Positions 44,997 through 54,881 of a DNA stretch of 64,000 bases are shown here, in pieces. The first letter of the stretch is position 1; each line of letters opens with the position of its first letter. The stretch spans positions 124,001-188,000 of the forward strand of contig JAEWVR010000029.1 of the NCBI GenBank assembly GCA_023459055.1. The letters are read 5' to 3'. This stretch comes from Fibrobacterota bacterium. Its GTDB lineage: Bacteria > Fibrobacterota > Chitinivibrionia > Chitinivibrionales > Chitinispirillaceae. Under the pieces are notes generated by a model. It was not told where the DNA came from. It saw nothing but the letters and a program-made list of their open reading frames with translations, and did not search any database. The translations under genes were made by a program, and so were the position numbers.

Positions 44997-47456
44997 TCAT
45001 ACAGAACAATACCGGCACAGCAACTCTTTGAGTTCTTTTTTCTGAAATGGTTTACAGATACTTGCAGTAAATCCATATTTTACGGGATCTGCAATTATAG
45101 GATCTTCAGCATAGCCACTTGTTACAAATACTGGTGTTGACGGGTATGTTTTACGAATCTCATTAATAGTATCTTTACCACCAAGTCCGCCCGGAATAGT
45201 AAGATCAAAAACAAATCCTTTTATTTCAACATTCCTGCCGGATTCCGATCGTATATAGTCAATAACATCCTGTCCGTCCTGTTTCGAAATCACAGTATAT
45301 CCTAACGATTGAAGCGTCTCCTGCAGCGTTTCAAGTATTACTACTTCATCATCAACAATAAGAAAAACTCCATTTCCCTTATGGTCAACATCAACAGTCC
45401 GCTCACTATCAACCGGTTGTTGGTTTGATGCTGGCAGATAGAGAGAAAACGTACTACCCCGTCCTATTTCCGATTCCACATCAATACAACCCCCATGTTT
45501 CCTGATAATTGAGTAACAGCTTGCCAGTCCCAGACCAAATCCGGTCGGTTTCGTTGTCACAAATGGTTCAAATATTTTTGGTAGAATTTCAGGTGCTATC
45601 CCTGTACCGTTATCCTTGATTGCAATACATACATATTCGCCGGGCTGAAGCATCGGATGTCTGCCTTCACCAATAGTACAATTCTTCGCCCTTATCTCAA
45701 TCTTTCCACCCTGCGGCATAGCCTGCTTTGCATTTATAACCAGATTATCAATTACCTGACCGATCTGATTTCTGTCGAATTTACAAGGTTTCAACCCCGC
45801 TCCAATTATACACCGGCAGGTAATTGTTGATCCGCTTAATGCAAAAAGTGCAGTCTCCTCGACAAAAGGAAAAAGATTATTGATTTTCATTATGGGAGCA
45901 CCACCTTTTGCAAAGGTCAGCAACTGCAATGTAAGAGCTCGCGCGCGTTCAATAGTATTGACAGCTTTTCCAAGCACAGTTGTGACATTCTCATTCTGAC
46001 TGCTTTTTTCAATTGCAATTTCGATATATCCGTAAATGCCCCCCATGAGGTTATTAAAATCATGAGCAATACCACCTGCGAGTACCCCGAGAGACTCAAT
46101 CTTTGAATTTTTCTGTATCTGGGCCTCATATTTCTGACGCTGTTCCATAGTCTCTTTCTGAGCCGTAATATCGAAATTAACACCAAGCATACGTACTGCG
46201 TTACCACTGTCATCCCTTAGAATTACACCTTCACCTTTAATAAACCGGATACTCTTGTCAGGGTGAATAATGCGAAATTCAACATTATAGTCAATTTCAC
46301 CGCGAATCGCTGCCTGACAGGCATCCCAGACAAACGAGGCATCATCAGGATGCAGACAACTTTTCCAGAGTTCAACACCAAATAATTGCGGCCAATCTTT
46401 GGCACCATAAATTGTAAACATCATATCATCCCATACCATTTGATCGGTGGCAATATTCCAGTCCCATATTCCGATACGGGCTGCACCTGTTGCAAGTTGT
46501 AAACGTTCCTGACTCTCCTGAAGTGCCGCTGCAATTGCTTTACGGTCTGATATTTCCTGATTCAGATGTCGTGTTTTTATCGTAACAAGACGCTTTAGCA
46601 TGATACTCCACAACGCAAAGAGTAACCCGGTTACAAACAGTCCACCACTCCCCCATACTACCCAACCTGGAATATTCCTTGTTGACTCTGAGCCCATCCA
46701 GTATTGAAACCGTTCGTTATAATAGGATGATGGATCCCTCTCTTCCCTGTCCTGAATTACATCAATCGCTGCAAGGAGATCTGTATTTTTACCTTTACTA
46801 ACAGCATAGTGCAGTGCAATCGGTGAAAAGCTGACCGGTGTCACTTTAACAGGATATTTTTTTGCAAGTTCATTCCCAAGCGAATAGATACAAACCCCTG
46901 CATCAACACTATCGTTGACAATGTACTCCATCACCTGTACATTATCGGCAACTTCGGTAATTTCGCAGCTAATACCAAAGGATTCAGTGTAGTTTTTAAA
47001 ACCGGTAGTAAACACACTCTCCTTTAAACCAGCAATGCGCATATTGTTAAGATCGAAAATTGTATGTATCACATATTTTTTTTTAGTAAACAATACACCA
47101 TAATCGATGAACACTGCGTTTTTTGATAAATCATAGAGTGCCAAACGTTCTTTCGTGTTCCCCATAGATGGAAGCAGGTCAATCGTACCGTTTTTCAAAT
47201 CTTCCTGAAGCGAACTCCAGGTACCACGCACATAGTGAATTTCCCAGTTATTTTCTTTGGCTATATGTTCAAGCAGATCAATAAAGAGGCCATCCGCTTT
47301 GCCGTCCTTCTCAAAAACCAGCGGTGATGCAGGAAATAAGCCAACACGGACCTTTCGTGCATGCGAATCTGCATTGGTTTGGGCAATAAGCATCATCAGC
47401 ACTATGTAGCAAATATATCGGAAAAATGTACTGTTATAGTGCAAAAGCATAACCAT
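44997..47456 (-). CDS. Hybrid histidine kinase with periplasmic solute-binding sensor
   Basis: Membrane kinase of 819 residues. Signal/anchor segment about 10-27; extracytoplasmic solute-binding domain of family 3 about 35-255 (VRVGLFPASPLVFEKDGKAD, DLLPSMGNTKERLALYDLS); membrane helix about 265-288; PAS about 310-430; HisKA with GGIAHDFNNLMGGI (His465); ATPase with IDNLVINAKQAMPQGG and PTGFGLGLASCYS; C-terminal receiver with VFDLTIPGGLGG. The binding domain suggests direct detection of a small solute such as an amino acid. First gene of the minus-strand run; it diverges from the receptor cassette. Confidence 0.93.
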   Translation of the reverse strand: MVMLLHYNSTFFRYICYIVLMMLIAQTNADSHARKVRVGLFPASPLVFEKDGKADGLFIDLLEHIAKENNWEIHYVRGTWSSLQEDLKNGTIDLLPSMGNTKERLALYDLSKNAVFIDYGVLFTKKKYVIHTIFDLNNMRIAGLKESVFTTGFKNYTESFGISCEITEVADNVQVMEYIVNDSVDAGVCIYSLGNELAKKYPVKVTPVSFSPIALHYAVSKGKNTDLLAAIDVIQDREERDPSSYYNERFQYWMGSESTRNIPGWVVWGSGGLFVTGLLFALWSIMLKRLVTIKTRHLNQEISDRKAIAAALQESQERLQLATGAARIGIWDWNIATDQMVWDDMMFTIYGAKDWPQLFGVELWKSCLHPDDASFVWDACQAAIRGEIDYNVEFRIIHPDKSIRFIKGEGVILRDDSGNAVRMLGVNFDITAQKETMEQRQKYEAQIQKNSKIESLGVLAGGIAHDFNNLMGGIYGYIEIAIEKSSQNENVTTVLGKAVNTIERARALTLQLLTFAKGGAPIMKINNLFPFVEETALFALSGSTITCRCIIGAGLKPCKFDRNQIGQVIDNLVINAKQAMPQGGKIEIRAKNCTIGEGRHPMLQPGEYVCIAIKDNGTGIAPEILPKIFEPFVTTKPTGFGLGLASCYSIIRKHGGCIDVESEIGRGSTFSLYLPASNQQPVDSERTVDVDHKGNGVFLIVDDEVVILETLQETLQSLGYTVISKQDGQDVIDYIRSESGRNVEIKGFVFDLTIPGGLGGKDTINEIRKTYPSTPVFVTSGYAEDPIIADPVKYGFTASICKPFQKKELKELLCRYCSV

Positions 47457-48050
47457 AAGTACCCATTATTCTAAAGGGTTATCAATTCTTTTCTATAGAT
47501 AACAGTAAATCATGTATACAGCTGCGGAAAGCACTCGTAGATCAGATTCGACCTTGCAACAGCATAACACACCGTCAGCAAGAGCTGTGTACAAAAGATT
47601 CGCCTTGTATTGTACAGTAACGGGATGTGGATGTGTAGTAAAAAAAGTAAAGGATTGGGAGCACAAAATTGTATATATTATCAGTAACTTGAATTTTGTT
47701 TTATTTTCAACAAAGCAGCATTCAGCTCCTCACTATCTGATATAAAATGTGCATGCAAACAGGTTTCCCGCAGAATCATTACAGCATATCACCCTGGTAA
47801 CCGGAACTATACCGTTACATTTTTGTATTTATTTGATTTTTAACTCAATCCGGCAGGTTTATTATTTAGAAAGGTATTGTATTATCAACACCAACTATTT
47901 ATAATACTGTAATTGAGTTATCACTGAAGTAACTGTAACTTTATTGTGAATATTCAGAAACTTCCATCGCACACATGACTACCTGCTCGCTTTGATTTGG
48001 CGGTTTTCAGGAATATTCATATCATACCTTTGATAATACAGGTGTGTGAT
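47457..48050. other. Divergent control region of the two signalling runs
   Basis: 594 bases between the solute-binding kinase and the TonB-dependent receptor. It holds the receptor promoter at 47877-47905. A 77-codon frame at 47512-47745 lacks a ribosome-binding site and protein character, and I do not call it. I see no cobalamin or other riboswitch signature in the receptor leader. Confidence 0.45.
47877..47905 (+). promoter_or_regulatory. Promoter of the receptor-kinase cassette
   Basis: TTGTAT (47877-47882), 17-base spacer, TATAAT (47900-47905). Start near 47912 leaves a leader of about 140 bases before the receptor ATG. Confidence 0.55.
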
Positions 48051-50186
48051 ATGACTGAAACGTTTCCATCTATGATACATACATCATGCTGCCCACATGC
48101 TAAAAAACAGATAGCTGTAGAGTATACCCTTACCCATTCACCAATCAGGATCGTTTCCGGGTGGATAATCACGATAACACTGTTAGTTGTTTTATCAGTT
48201 CAATCAAAAGAAGCTGATGTATTCGAATTAAGCCTTGAAGACCTCGGTAATATCGTTGTTACGCCAGCAAAAGCACCTCAGCAAACCGGAATGATTACTC
48301 AGAAAATCGATGTTATCAGCCGGGACGCATTGACAGAAACGATATCAGGAAACAGAAATATTTGTGAAGTGATCGCACCATTACCGGGTGTATCTGTATG
48401 TGCACTCTCTCGCAATGATGTCAATTGGGGAACCTATGGCGGAATCGGCCCTAAGTATAGTACGTACATGTTACAGGGTCTGCCTGTTGATGCATTTATT
48501 GATCCAATGTCGCTTGACCTGAATGCGATTGATCACATTGAAGTCCTGCGCGGACCGGCATCCGTTTTTTATCCCAATTATTTGTCGCAGGATTTCGCGG
48601 GATGTCAGAATCCACTTGCCGGAACTGTCAACCTGATTTTAAAACAGAAAATTGACACTGATCAAACATTCTTTCGCACCTCATACGGTACCTATAATAC
48701 ACTAAATGGTCAGTTTTTCCAACAGAAAAGAATCGGATTGTTAAACTACTTCTGCGGCACATCATTTGAAATGTCCGACTATGTAAAGTATGATACCGAC
48801 GATTCATGGCTCGCAATGAGTAAAGATCCAGACTACAGAAAAACAAAAGTCTATGGCGGATTGACATTGATCATGGATCCTGAAGAGCGTCACAAATTGA
48901 CAGTATACGCACACAGAACCTGGCATGATGGTGATGCAGGAAGAATCTACCGTGGTTATTCTAACAGATATGGTACTATCAATGCCGGGTATGAGATCGC
49001 TATCAATAAAGCCATTGGACTTCAGTCACATATCGGATTACGAACCTATGACCGTAACTGGCAGGAAAGCAGGGTTTCACAGACAGATATCGATACATTG
49101 TCAAGAATAGAGAAGGTCGATCAATCGGTTATCCCGGCAGATATAGCTCTCTCATTTCGTCATGGTGATACAGGTCTCCTGAGTATCGGATGTGATTATC
49201 AGCAGGTCATGTACTTAACAAGTTCAGATACACTATCCGGTCGCATGTATTACAACAGCAAATGTGCTACATTGCAGGGTGGAGTTTATGCACAGGAGGA
49301 GTATCGTTTTTTTGACCGTTTGATGCTCCGGGGTGGCATACGGTATGGATATATACGAAATGATATTGAACTTGGAGATGCAAAACGGCCATCAGACAAT
49401 GTTGTCAAATGGGAAAATGTGTTATGGAGTGCCGGTGTACGCTATAGTATCACCAATGATGTTTCTGTATACACAAATTGCGGCAGCAGCTTTCTTACCC
49501 CCGGTCTTAAATCCAGCAGTGGCACGCTACGCGCAGGTGATCGGGGTGTCGCTGGTCGAAATGGTCAGTTACCCAATCCCGGACTGAAACCGGAAAACGG
49601 TATCGGTACTGATGCCGGTATTGATATTCAGCTTCCCGCACAATGTAAAATAGCACTCCGCGGGTTCTATATTACTATCGAAGATGCAATCGTCGATATT
49701 GTTGTCAGTCCGAACCCGTCACAGACACAGTCAGTAAATGCCGGTGCATCAAGATCTGCGGGTGGTGAAATTGAATTAAAGCAGAGGATCAACGCAACAT
49801 TATCATGGTTTATAAATGCAACCGGAATATCGACACGAATCACCAATGATTACGATCCCGATGCAAATAATGTGGAAATTCCGTTCTCCCCTGCTGTTGT
49901 TGCAAATTTTGGTGTCAATTACCATGCCCCCTTCGGGCTCACCTTTTCACCATCACTGAATTACAATCACGGTTTCTATGATGGCACTTCGAAAGTATCC
50001 CGGCGTCTTTTCAAACCGGGAATAATAATTAATGCATACATGTCACAGATATTATCAAAAGGTAATTCCTATTCTATAGAGTGTTTTACGCAACTTTACA
50101 ATATAACAGATAACAAATTCGATATGCCCTGGCAGTTTCGCAACACCGGTTTTTCAGCAATGGGTGGATTGAGAGTACTCTTTTGA
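48051..50186 (+). CDS. TonB-dependent outer-membrane receptor
   Basis: Plug-and-barrel receptor, 711 residues from the ATG at 48051, chosen for the AGGTG six bases upstream; an in-frame TTG at 47997 has no such support. The export signal is the hydrophobic stretch SGWIITITLLVVLSVQS, unusually far (about 35 residues) from this start. Plug domain: DVISRDALTETISGNRNICE, then YMLQGLPVDAFIDPMSLDLN and HIEVLRGPASVFY, a diagnostic motif. The barrel ends in GFSAMGGLRVLF with the terminal Phe needed for assembly. The ligand is unknown. The next four genes overlap or abut it, so it may serve as the outer-membrane input of a signalling pathway. Confidence 0.92.
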   Translation: MTETFPSMIHTSCCPHAKKQIAVEYTLTHSPIRIVSGWIITITLLVVLSVQSKEADVFELSLEDLGNIVVTPAKAPQQTGMITQKIDVISRDALTETISGNRNICEVIAPLPGVSVCALSRNDVNWGTYGGIGPKYSTYMLQGLPVDAFIDPMSLDLNAIDHIEVLRGPASVFYPNYLSQDFAGCQNPLAGTVNLILKQKIDTDQTFFRTSYGTYNTLNGQFFQQKRIGLLNYFCGTSFEMSDYVKYDTDDSWLAMSKDPDYRKTKVYGGLTLIMDPEERHKLTVYAHRTWHDGDAGRIYRGYSNRYGTINAGYEIAINKAIGLQSHIGLRTYDRNWQESRVSQTDIDTLSRIEKVDQSVIPADIALSFRHGDTGLLSIGCDYQQVMYLTSSDTLSGRMYYNSKCATLQGGVYAQEEYRFFDRLMLRGGIRYGYIRNDIELGDAKRPSDNVVKWENVLWSAGVRYSITNDVSVYTNCGSSFLTPGLKSSSGTLRAGDRGVAGRNGQLPNPGLKPENGIGTDAGIDIQLPAQCKIALRGFYITIEDAIVDIVVSPNPSQTQSVNAGASRSAGGEIELKQRINATLSWFINATGISTRITNDYDPDANNVEIPFSPAVVANFGVNYHAPFGLTFSPSLNYNHGFYDGTSKVSRRLFKPGIIINAYMSQILSKGNSYSIECFTQLYNITDNKFDMPWQFRNTGFSAMGGLRVLF

Positions 50187-50761
50187 AAACAGCGTTACCA
50201 ATAATCGCCTGTACGACAGTACTCAAACATGTACTCATACTTCTTCTATTGTTGCATGGCATCTGTTACTGTCAGGATACTGCCAGTACGCTGGAAAATC
50301 AGGTAAAAGCTGCATATATCTATAACTTTACAAAATTTGTCTACTGGAATACGCTGCCACAGATTAGTGTTTCCACACCGGTTACCATCGCAATAATAGG
50401 AGATGAATCAATAGGCCCCATTCTGGAGAGATTTTTAAAAGCACGGGGAAAAGTACCGCCGTTACTTGTAAAAATAATAACCACTAACGACACTAATCTT
50501 ACCGATTGCCACATTGTCTATATCAGCAAATTTGCAACAACGAAGCTCCCGGTACTATTAAAACGTATTGACAACAACAGCATCTTAACAGTAAGTGATA
50601 TTTCCGGATTCACTGCTAAAGGTGGTATGATCGGATTTTATCAGGATAAAGGGAAGATTAAAATAGAAATTAACATGACGGCTGTTACAAACGCAAAACT
50701 TCAGATCAATGCAAAACTGCTGGAAGTAGCTCGCATAACATGGAGTGGAAAAATAGAATGA
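50183..50761 (+). CDS. YfiR-family periplasmic protein (DUF4154)
   Basis: Periplasmic protein of 192 residues related to YfiR, which in Pseudomonas inhibits the YfiN sensor. It starts at TTG 50183, overlapping the receptor stop by four bases, with GAGAG upstream. Signal peptide about 15-30 (HVLILLLLLHGICYC). Family text: VKAAYIYNFTKFVYWNT near the mature N-terminus, VTIAIIGDESIGPILERF, CHIVYIS, ILTVSDISGFTAKGGMIGF and INMTAVTNAKLQINAKLLEVA at the end. It would sit between the receptor and the CHASE8 kinase encoded next. Confidence 0.9.
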   Translation: MKTALPIIACTTVLKHVLILLLLLHGICYCQDTASTLENQVKAAYIYNFTKFVYWNTLPQISVSTPVTIAIIGDESIGPILERFLKARGKVPPLLVKIITTNDTNLTDCHIVYISKFATTKLPVLLKRIDNNSILTVSDISGFTAKGGMIGFYQDKGKIKIEINMTAVTNAKLQINAKLLEVARITWSGKIE

Positions 50762-52239
50762 TTGCATTTATCAAGAAACTCCCGATAAAAACTAAAATAA
50801 TACTGTTCATTATGATTATCAGTATTATCAGCATTTTGCTTGTTGGTTTGGTGGTAGTTATTTATGATAATTACCGCGCCCGAAAAGATCTGGTTAATGA
50901 TACAACCCTTTTGGCTCAGATTATTGCAAACAGAAGTACTGCAGCATTGACATTTAACGAATCCCGTCTGGCGCGGGAAAATCTTGAAGCCCTTCAGGTT
51001 AAAGGCTCAATCATCGCAGGATGGATTCTTGATGAAGCAGGAAATGTCTTTGCAACATATGGCAGGTATCATTCTTACACTGTAAAACATCTGTTTAAAA
51101 ATGACAATGCAGGAAACAATTATCTGTTTGTTGAAAACATGTTCTATCTCAGGGAACCTGTCAAACTTGATGGTAAAGTAATTGGTACAGTTATACTGCT
51201 TAGGCACCTTCGTGAATTTCAGTTACAACAATTGATCTTTTCCCTTATTGTCGTTTTGGTTATCATCATTGCTGTGCTTGTTGCTCTGCTGACATCATCA
51301 TATCTTCAATCAATCATTTCAGGTCCCCTTTTGCACCTCACAGAAATTGCACAGAATATTGTTCGTCAGAAAAAATACTCATTACGTGCAAATATACATA
51401 GCGATGATGAAATCGGGATACTTGTTACGGCATTTAATAATATGCTTGACATGATTGAAACTCAAAATCGCAATCTTGAACAACGGGTCGCGGAGCGAAC
51501 CGCTGAGCTTGTCATAGCAAGAGACCGTGCAGAATCTGCTGACCATGTAAAATCAGCATTTTTAGCAACAATGTCTCATGAATTACGCACTCCGCTTAAT
51601 TCAATAATCGGTTTTACCGGTCTTGTTTTACAGGGTCTTGCAGGCCCGCTTAACAAAGAGCAGCAAAAACAGCTTGGTATGGTGCAAAGCAGCGGGCAGC
51701 ATCTGCTCACTCTCATTAATGATGTTCTGGATATTTCGAAAATCGAGGCAAACCAGGTTGAGATTGCCATCGAACCATTTGACTTCAGAGAATCGGTAAA
51801 AAAGATAGTACATATTGTTCAGCCTCTGGCTGACACAAAAAAACTGCAGTTAAACATAGATATACGCGATGGTGTTGACATGGTAAATGGTGATAGCCGG
51901 AGAGTAGAACAGATACTGCTTAATCTATTGAGCAATGCCATTAAATTCACTGAAAAGGGTGAGGTTCGCATAGAATCAGAACGTAACAATGCCCACATTG
52001 TTACCCGTGTAATTGATACCGGTACCGGTATCAAAGCAGAAGATATCAATACACTCTTTCAACCATTTCATCAACTTGATACCGGACTTACACGTCAATA
52101 TGAAGGTACCGGGCTGGGATTGGCAATCTGCAAAAAACTCGTCGAACTTATGGGTGGAACGATCACGGTACAAAGTGAAATAGGCAAAGGAAGTATGTTT
52201 GAATTCATAATCCTTGCAACACTGGAGAAAAAAACATGA
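50758..52239 (+). CDS. CHASE8-HAMP sensor histidine kinase (YfiN-like input)
   Basis: Inner-membrane kinase of 493 residues. I take the ATG at 50758, which overlaps the YfiR-like stop as ATGA; another ATG at 50740 is in frame. Helix 1 about 13-36; periplasmic CHASE8-like domain with LLAQIIANRSTAALTFNES and GWILDEAGNVFATYGRY, as in YfiN; helix 2 about 157-181; HAMP to about 235; HisKA with ATMSHELRTPLNSIIGFTG (His275); ATPase with LLNLLSNAIKFTEKG, DTGTGIKAED and GTGLGLAICKK. YfiN itself ends in a GGDEF cyclase; here a kinase takes that place. Confidence 0.92.
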   Translation: MIAFIKKLPIKTKIILFIMIISIISILLVGLVVVIYDNYRARKDLVNDTTLLAQIIANRSTAALTFNESRLARENLEALQVKGSIIAGWILDEAGNVFATYGRYHSYTVKHLFKNDNAGNNYLFVENMFYLREPVKLDGKVIGTVILLRHLREFQLQQLIFSLIVVLVIIIAVLVALLTSSYLQSIISGPLLHLTEIAQNIVRQKKYSLRANIHSDDEIGILVTAFNNMLDMIETQNRNLEQRVAERTAELVIARDRAESADHVKSAFLATMSHELRTPLNSIIGFTGLVLQGLAGPLNKEQQKQLGMVQSSGQHLLTLINDVLDISKIEANQVEIAIEPFDFRESVKKIVHIVQPLADTKKLQLNIDIRDGVDMVNGDSRRVEQILLNLLSNAIKFTEKGEVRIESERNNAHIVTRVIDTGTGIKAEDINTLFQPFHQLDTGLTRQYEGTGLGLAICKKLVELMGGTITVQSEIGKGSMFEFIILATLEKKT

Positions 52240-52628
52240 AAAATATTCTTATCATTGAGGACAACGAACAGAATCTTTACCTTGTAACATTCCTCCTGGA
52301 ACAAAACGGTTTTACAGTTGTTCAGGAACGAAATGGTCCTGATGGTATTTCGTGTGCTGATAAAATGCAACCGGATCTGATTCTCCTTGATATTCAACTA
52401 CCGCTTATGGATGGCTATGCGGTTGCCAGAGCTCTGCGTAAAATTCACAAGCTTGACAACGTGCCCATAATAGCAGTTACATCATATGCAATGGTCGGTG
52501 ATAAAGAACAGGCTCTTGAAGCGGGGTGTAACGGATACATTGAAAAGCCCATTAATCCATCAACGTTTGTCACAGAAATATCACGATACCTAAAAAACAA
52601 TAGTAATCCTGACGAGGTACGAATATGA
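52236..52628 (+). CDS. Single-domain response regulator
   Basis: Receiver-only protein of 130 residues, Asp52 in LILLDIQLPLMDGYAVA, acidic pair IIEDNE, lysine in YIEKPINP. Overlaps the kinase before it and the hybrid kinase after it by four bases each. It resembles DivK/CpdR-like receivers that act by protein contact or phosphorelay. Confidence 0.94.
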   Translation: MKNILIIEDNEQNLYLVTFLLEQNGFTVVQERNGPDGISCADKMQPDLILLDIQLPLMDGYAVARALRKIHKLDNVPIIAVTSYAMVGDKEQALEAGCNGYIEKPINPSTFVTEISRYLKNNSNPDEVRI

Positions 52629-54709
52629 AAAAAATACTTGTGGTGGATGATAATCAGCAAAACCTCTATTTTCTCAAAGTACTACTCTCGGCAAACGGAT
52701 TTGAAGTTGAAATGGCATCAAATGGTGAAGAGGCTCTTTCGCTTGCGCGTAAGTCACCACCCTATATGATTGTCAGCGATATTCTGATGCCGCTTATGGA
52801 TGGCTATGCATTATGCAAGGTATGGCGTGAAGATGTGACGTTAAAGAATATACCATTTATCTTTTATTCTGCAACATACACAGGACAGAAGGATCAGGAA
52901 TTTGCATTAAAACTGGGTGCAGATCGTTTCATTGTCAAACCGGTTGAACCTGATACTTTTATGTCAATAATTATTGCAACAGAGAAAGAATTTGAGGCAG
53001 GAACACTAGTAAATGCAAAACCGCCAATCGAAACGGAAACGTATTACAAAGAATACAATGAAGTCCTGATTCACAAACTTGAAGATAAGATGTATCAGCT
53101 TGAGGAAACAAACCGGGCACTTGAAATAGATATTGCAGCACGGAAAAAAACAGAAGAGGATCTCCGTATTGCGCTCATTAAATATCAAACGCTCTTTGAC
53201 ACAATGCCACTTGGAATTTCGGTCCTGAATAAAGAGGGCCAGTTAATTGAAACAAATAGTTCATCAGAAATTCTGCTAAAAATGTCCAGGGTACAACTAT
53301 TACAGCAATCCGTCAACAGTAAGGCATGGAATATTATCCGGTCGGATGGTTCTACTATGCCCAATGATGAATTCCCATGTGTGCGAGCGCTTAATGAATT
53401 ACAAATAGTCAGAAATGTGGAGTTGGGGATTCTAAAAGAAGATAGTTCCATTATATGGCTAAATGTAACAGCTGCCCCCCTGACACTCGAAGGGTATGGT
53501 GTTGTAATAACCTATAGTGATATTACCGAACGTAAACAGGCAGAAGAACAACAGAAAAAACTTGAAGCACAGCTTCATCAGGCACAAAAGATGGAAGCTA
53601 TCGGTCAGTTGTCAAGCGGTGTGGCACATGATTTCAACAATCTGCTTGGCGGGATAATGGGACATGCGGAACTACTCAAATTTGATCTGAATCCCGTCTC
53701 ACCAATGCATCGCCATGCGGATGAAATTGTATCCATTTGTCAAAAAGCTGCTTCGTTGACAAAACAATTACTCTGTTTTGCCCGTAAATCACCATTTATA
53801 CTCCAGAAAATTCAGCTTAATGATTTTATGAAGCAGTTTGAATCTCTTATCAACCGTACAATAAGCCGTTCCATTGAAATTATACTGAAACTGCCGCAAC
53901 AGGTGTTATATATCTCAGGTGACCTCAATCAGTTGGAAAATGCCTTGTTGAATATCACCATTAATGCCCGTGATGCAATGCCTGATGGAGGCCGGTTCAG
54001 TATCGAACTGAAGCAGGCGCATCTCACCAGCGAGTGTTTTCAAAATGAGTATTTTAATGTCAAGGAGGGTGATTATGCCAGAATTTCACTATGTGATACA
54101 GGAACCGGTATGACAGATGATGTAAAGGAACGGATTTTTGAACCATTCTTTACTACTAAAGAAGTAGGAAAAGGTACCGGTTTGGGATTGTCAAGTGTAT
54201 TCGGCTATGTTAAACAGAATCACGGTTATATTACTGTAACAACGCAGATTGGTAAAGGGACACAGTTTGATTTATACTTCCCCCTGATTTTGCCATCAGA
54301 GGAGATTTCCACTAAAAAAGAAAATGATTCGCCGGCATCCGGACAGGGTTCAATACTTTTTGTTGATGATGAACTGAGTTATCATGAAATAATCACAAAA
54401 TTACTAGGCAGACTCGGATATAAAGTATTCTCTTTTGCCAATGGTAATGATGCGGTTTCGTTTTATAAAGAAAACTATGAAGCAATCACCCTTGCAGTTC
54501 TTGACATGTGCATGCCAGTAATGAGTGGTTTTGAATGTTTCAAGCAGTTAAAAAAAATCAACCCATCCCTCCTGGCAATAATTGCATCCGGTTATGGAGA
54601 AAACGAAGAACTAAAAACTTTACTGAAAGAAGGTGGATGTGTGTACTTGCAAAAACCATTCAGGGTTAAAGAGTTGCGTAGTAAAATTGCAGAACTTACA
54701 GGCTCATGA
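52625..54709 (+). CDS. Hybrid histidine kinase, receiver-PAS-kinase-receiver
   Basis: Soluble protein of 694 residues. Receiver with Asp52 (MIVSDILMPLMDGYA); coiled coil about 145-185; PAS about 185-305; HisKA of the VAHDFNNLLGGI class (His335); ATPase with ALLNITINARDAMPDGG, CDTGTGMTDD and GKGTGLGLSSVFGY; C-terminal receiver with LAVLDMCMPVMSGFE. Near twin of the protein at 41456-43594. Last gene of the receptor cassette; it could receive phosphate from the membrane kinase through the single receiver. No DNA-binding output is encoded in this operon. Confidence 0.93.
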   Translation: MKKILVVDDNQQNLYFLKVLLSANGFEVEMASNGEEALSLARKSPPYMIVSDILMPLMDGYALCKVWREDVTLKNIPFIFYSATYTGQKDQEFALKLGADRFIVKPVEPDTFMSIIIATEKEFEAGTLVNAKPPIETETYYKEYNEVLIHKLEDKMYQLEETNRALEIDIAARKKTEEDLRIALIKYQTLFDTMPLGISVLNKEGQLIETNSSSEILLKMSRVQLLQQSVNSKAWNIIRSDGSTMPNDEFPCVRALNELQIVRNVELGILKEDSSIIWLNVTAAPLTLEGYGVVITYSDITERKQAEEQQKKLEAQLHQAQKMEAIGQLSSGVAHDFNNLLGGIMGHAELLKFDLNPVSPMHRHADEIVSICQKAASLTKQLLCFARKSPFILQKIQLNDFMKQFESLINRTISRSIEIILKLPQQVLYISGDLNQLENALLNITINARDAMPDGGRFSIELKQAHLTSECFQNEYFNVKEGDYARISLCDTGTGMTDDVKERIFEPFFTTKEVGKGTGLGLSSVFGYVKQNHGYITVTTQIGKGTQFDLYFPLILPSEEISTKKENDSPASGQGSILFVDDELSYHEIITKLLGRLGYKVFSFANGNDAVSFYKENYEAITLAVLDMCMPVMSGFECFKQLKKINPSLLAIIASGYGENEELKTLLKEGGCVYLQKPFRVKELRSKIAELTGS

Positions 54710-54803
54710 TATTTATGGCATTAAAAATATAACGATTCAGTTCAGGAACAGATATACAATGGGTCACATAGGTGGATATCACATACTTAATCCGAATCAA
54801 TAG

Positions 54804-54833
54804 TTGATCTGATCATCATTCAAACAGTATATT
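54804..54833 (+). promoter_or_regulatory. Possible promoter upstream of the P-type ATPase region
   Basis: TTGATC (54804-54809), 18-base spacer, TATATT (54828-54833). Confidence 0.4.
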
Positions 54834-54881
54834 ATATTTATACAGAAACAATAAACAGGTAGAACGGACGAAATCTAAATT

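Noticed and set aside
47512..47745. 77-codon plus-strand frame between the two signalling runs
   Set aside because: No ribosome-binding site, no domain, odd composition; most likely chance.
47912..48050. Cobalamin riboswitch ahead of the TonB-dependent receptor
   Set aside because: The leader lacks the conserved B12-box wording and is short.
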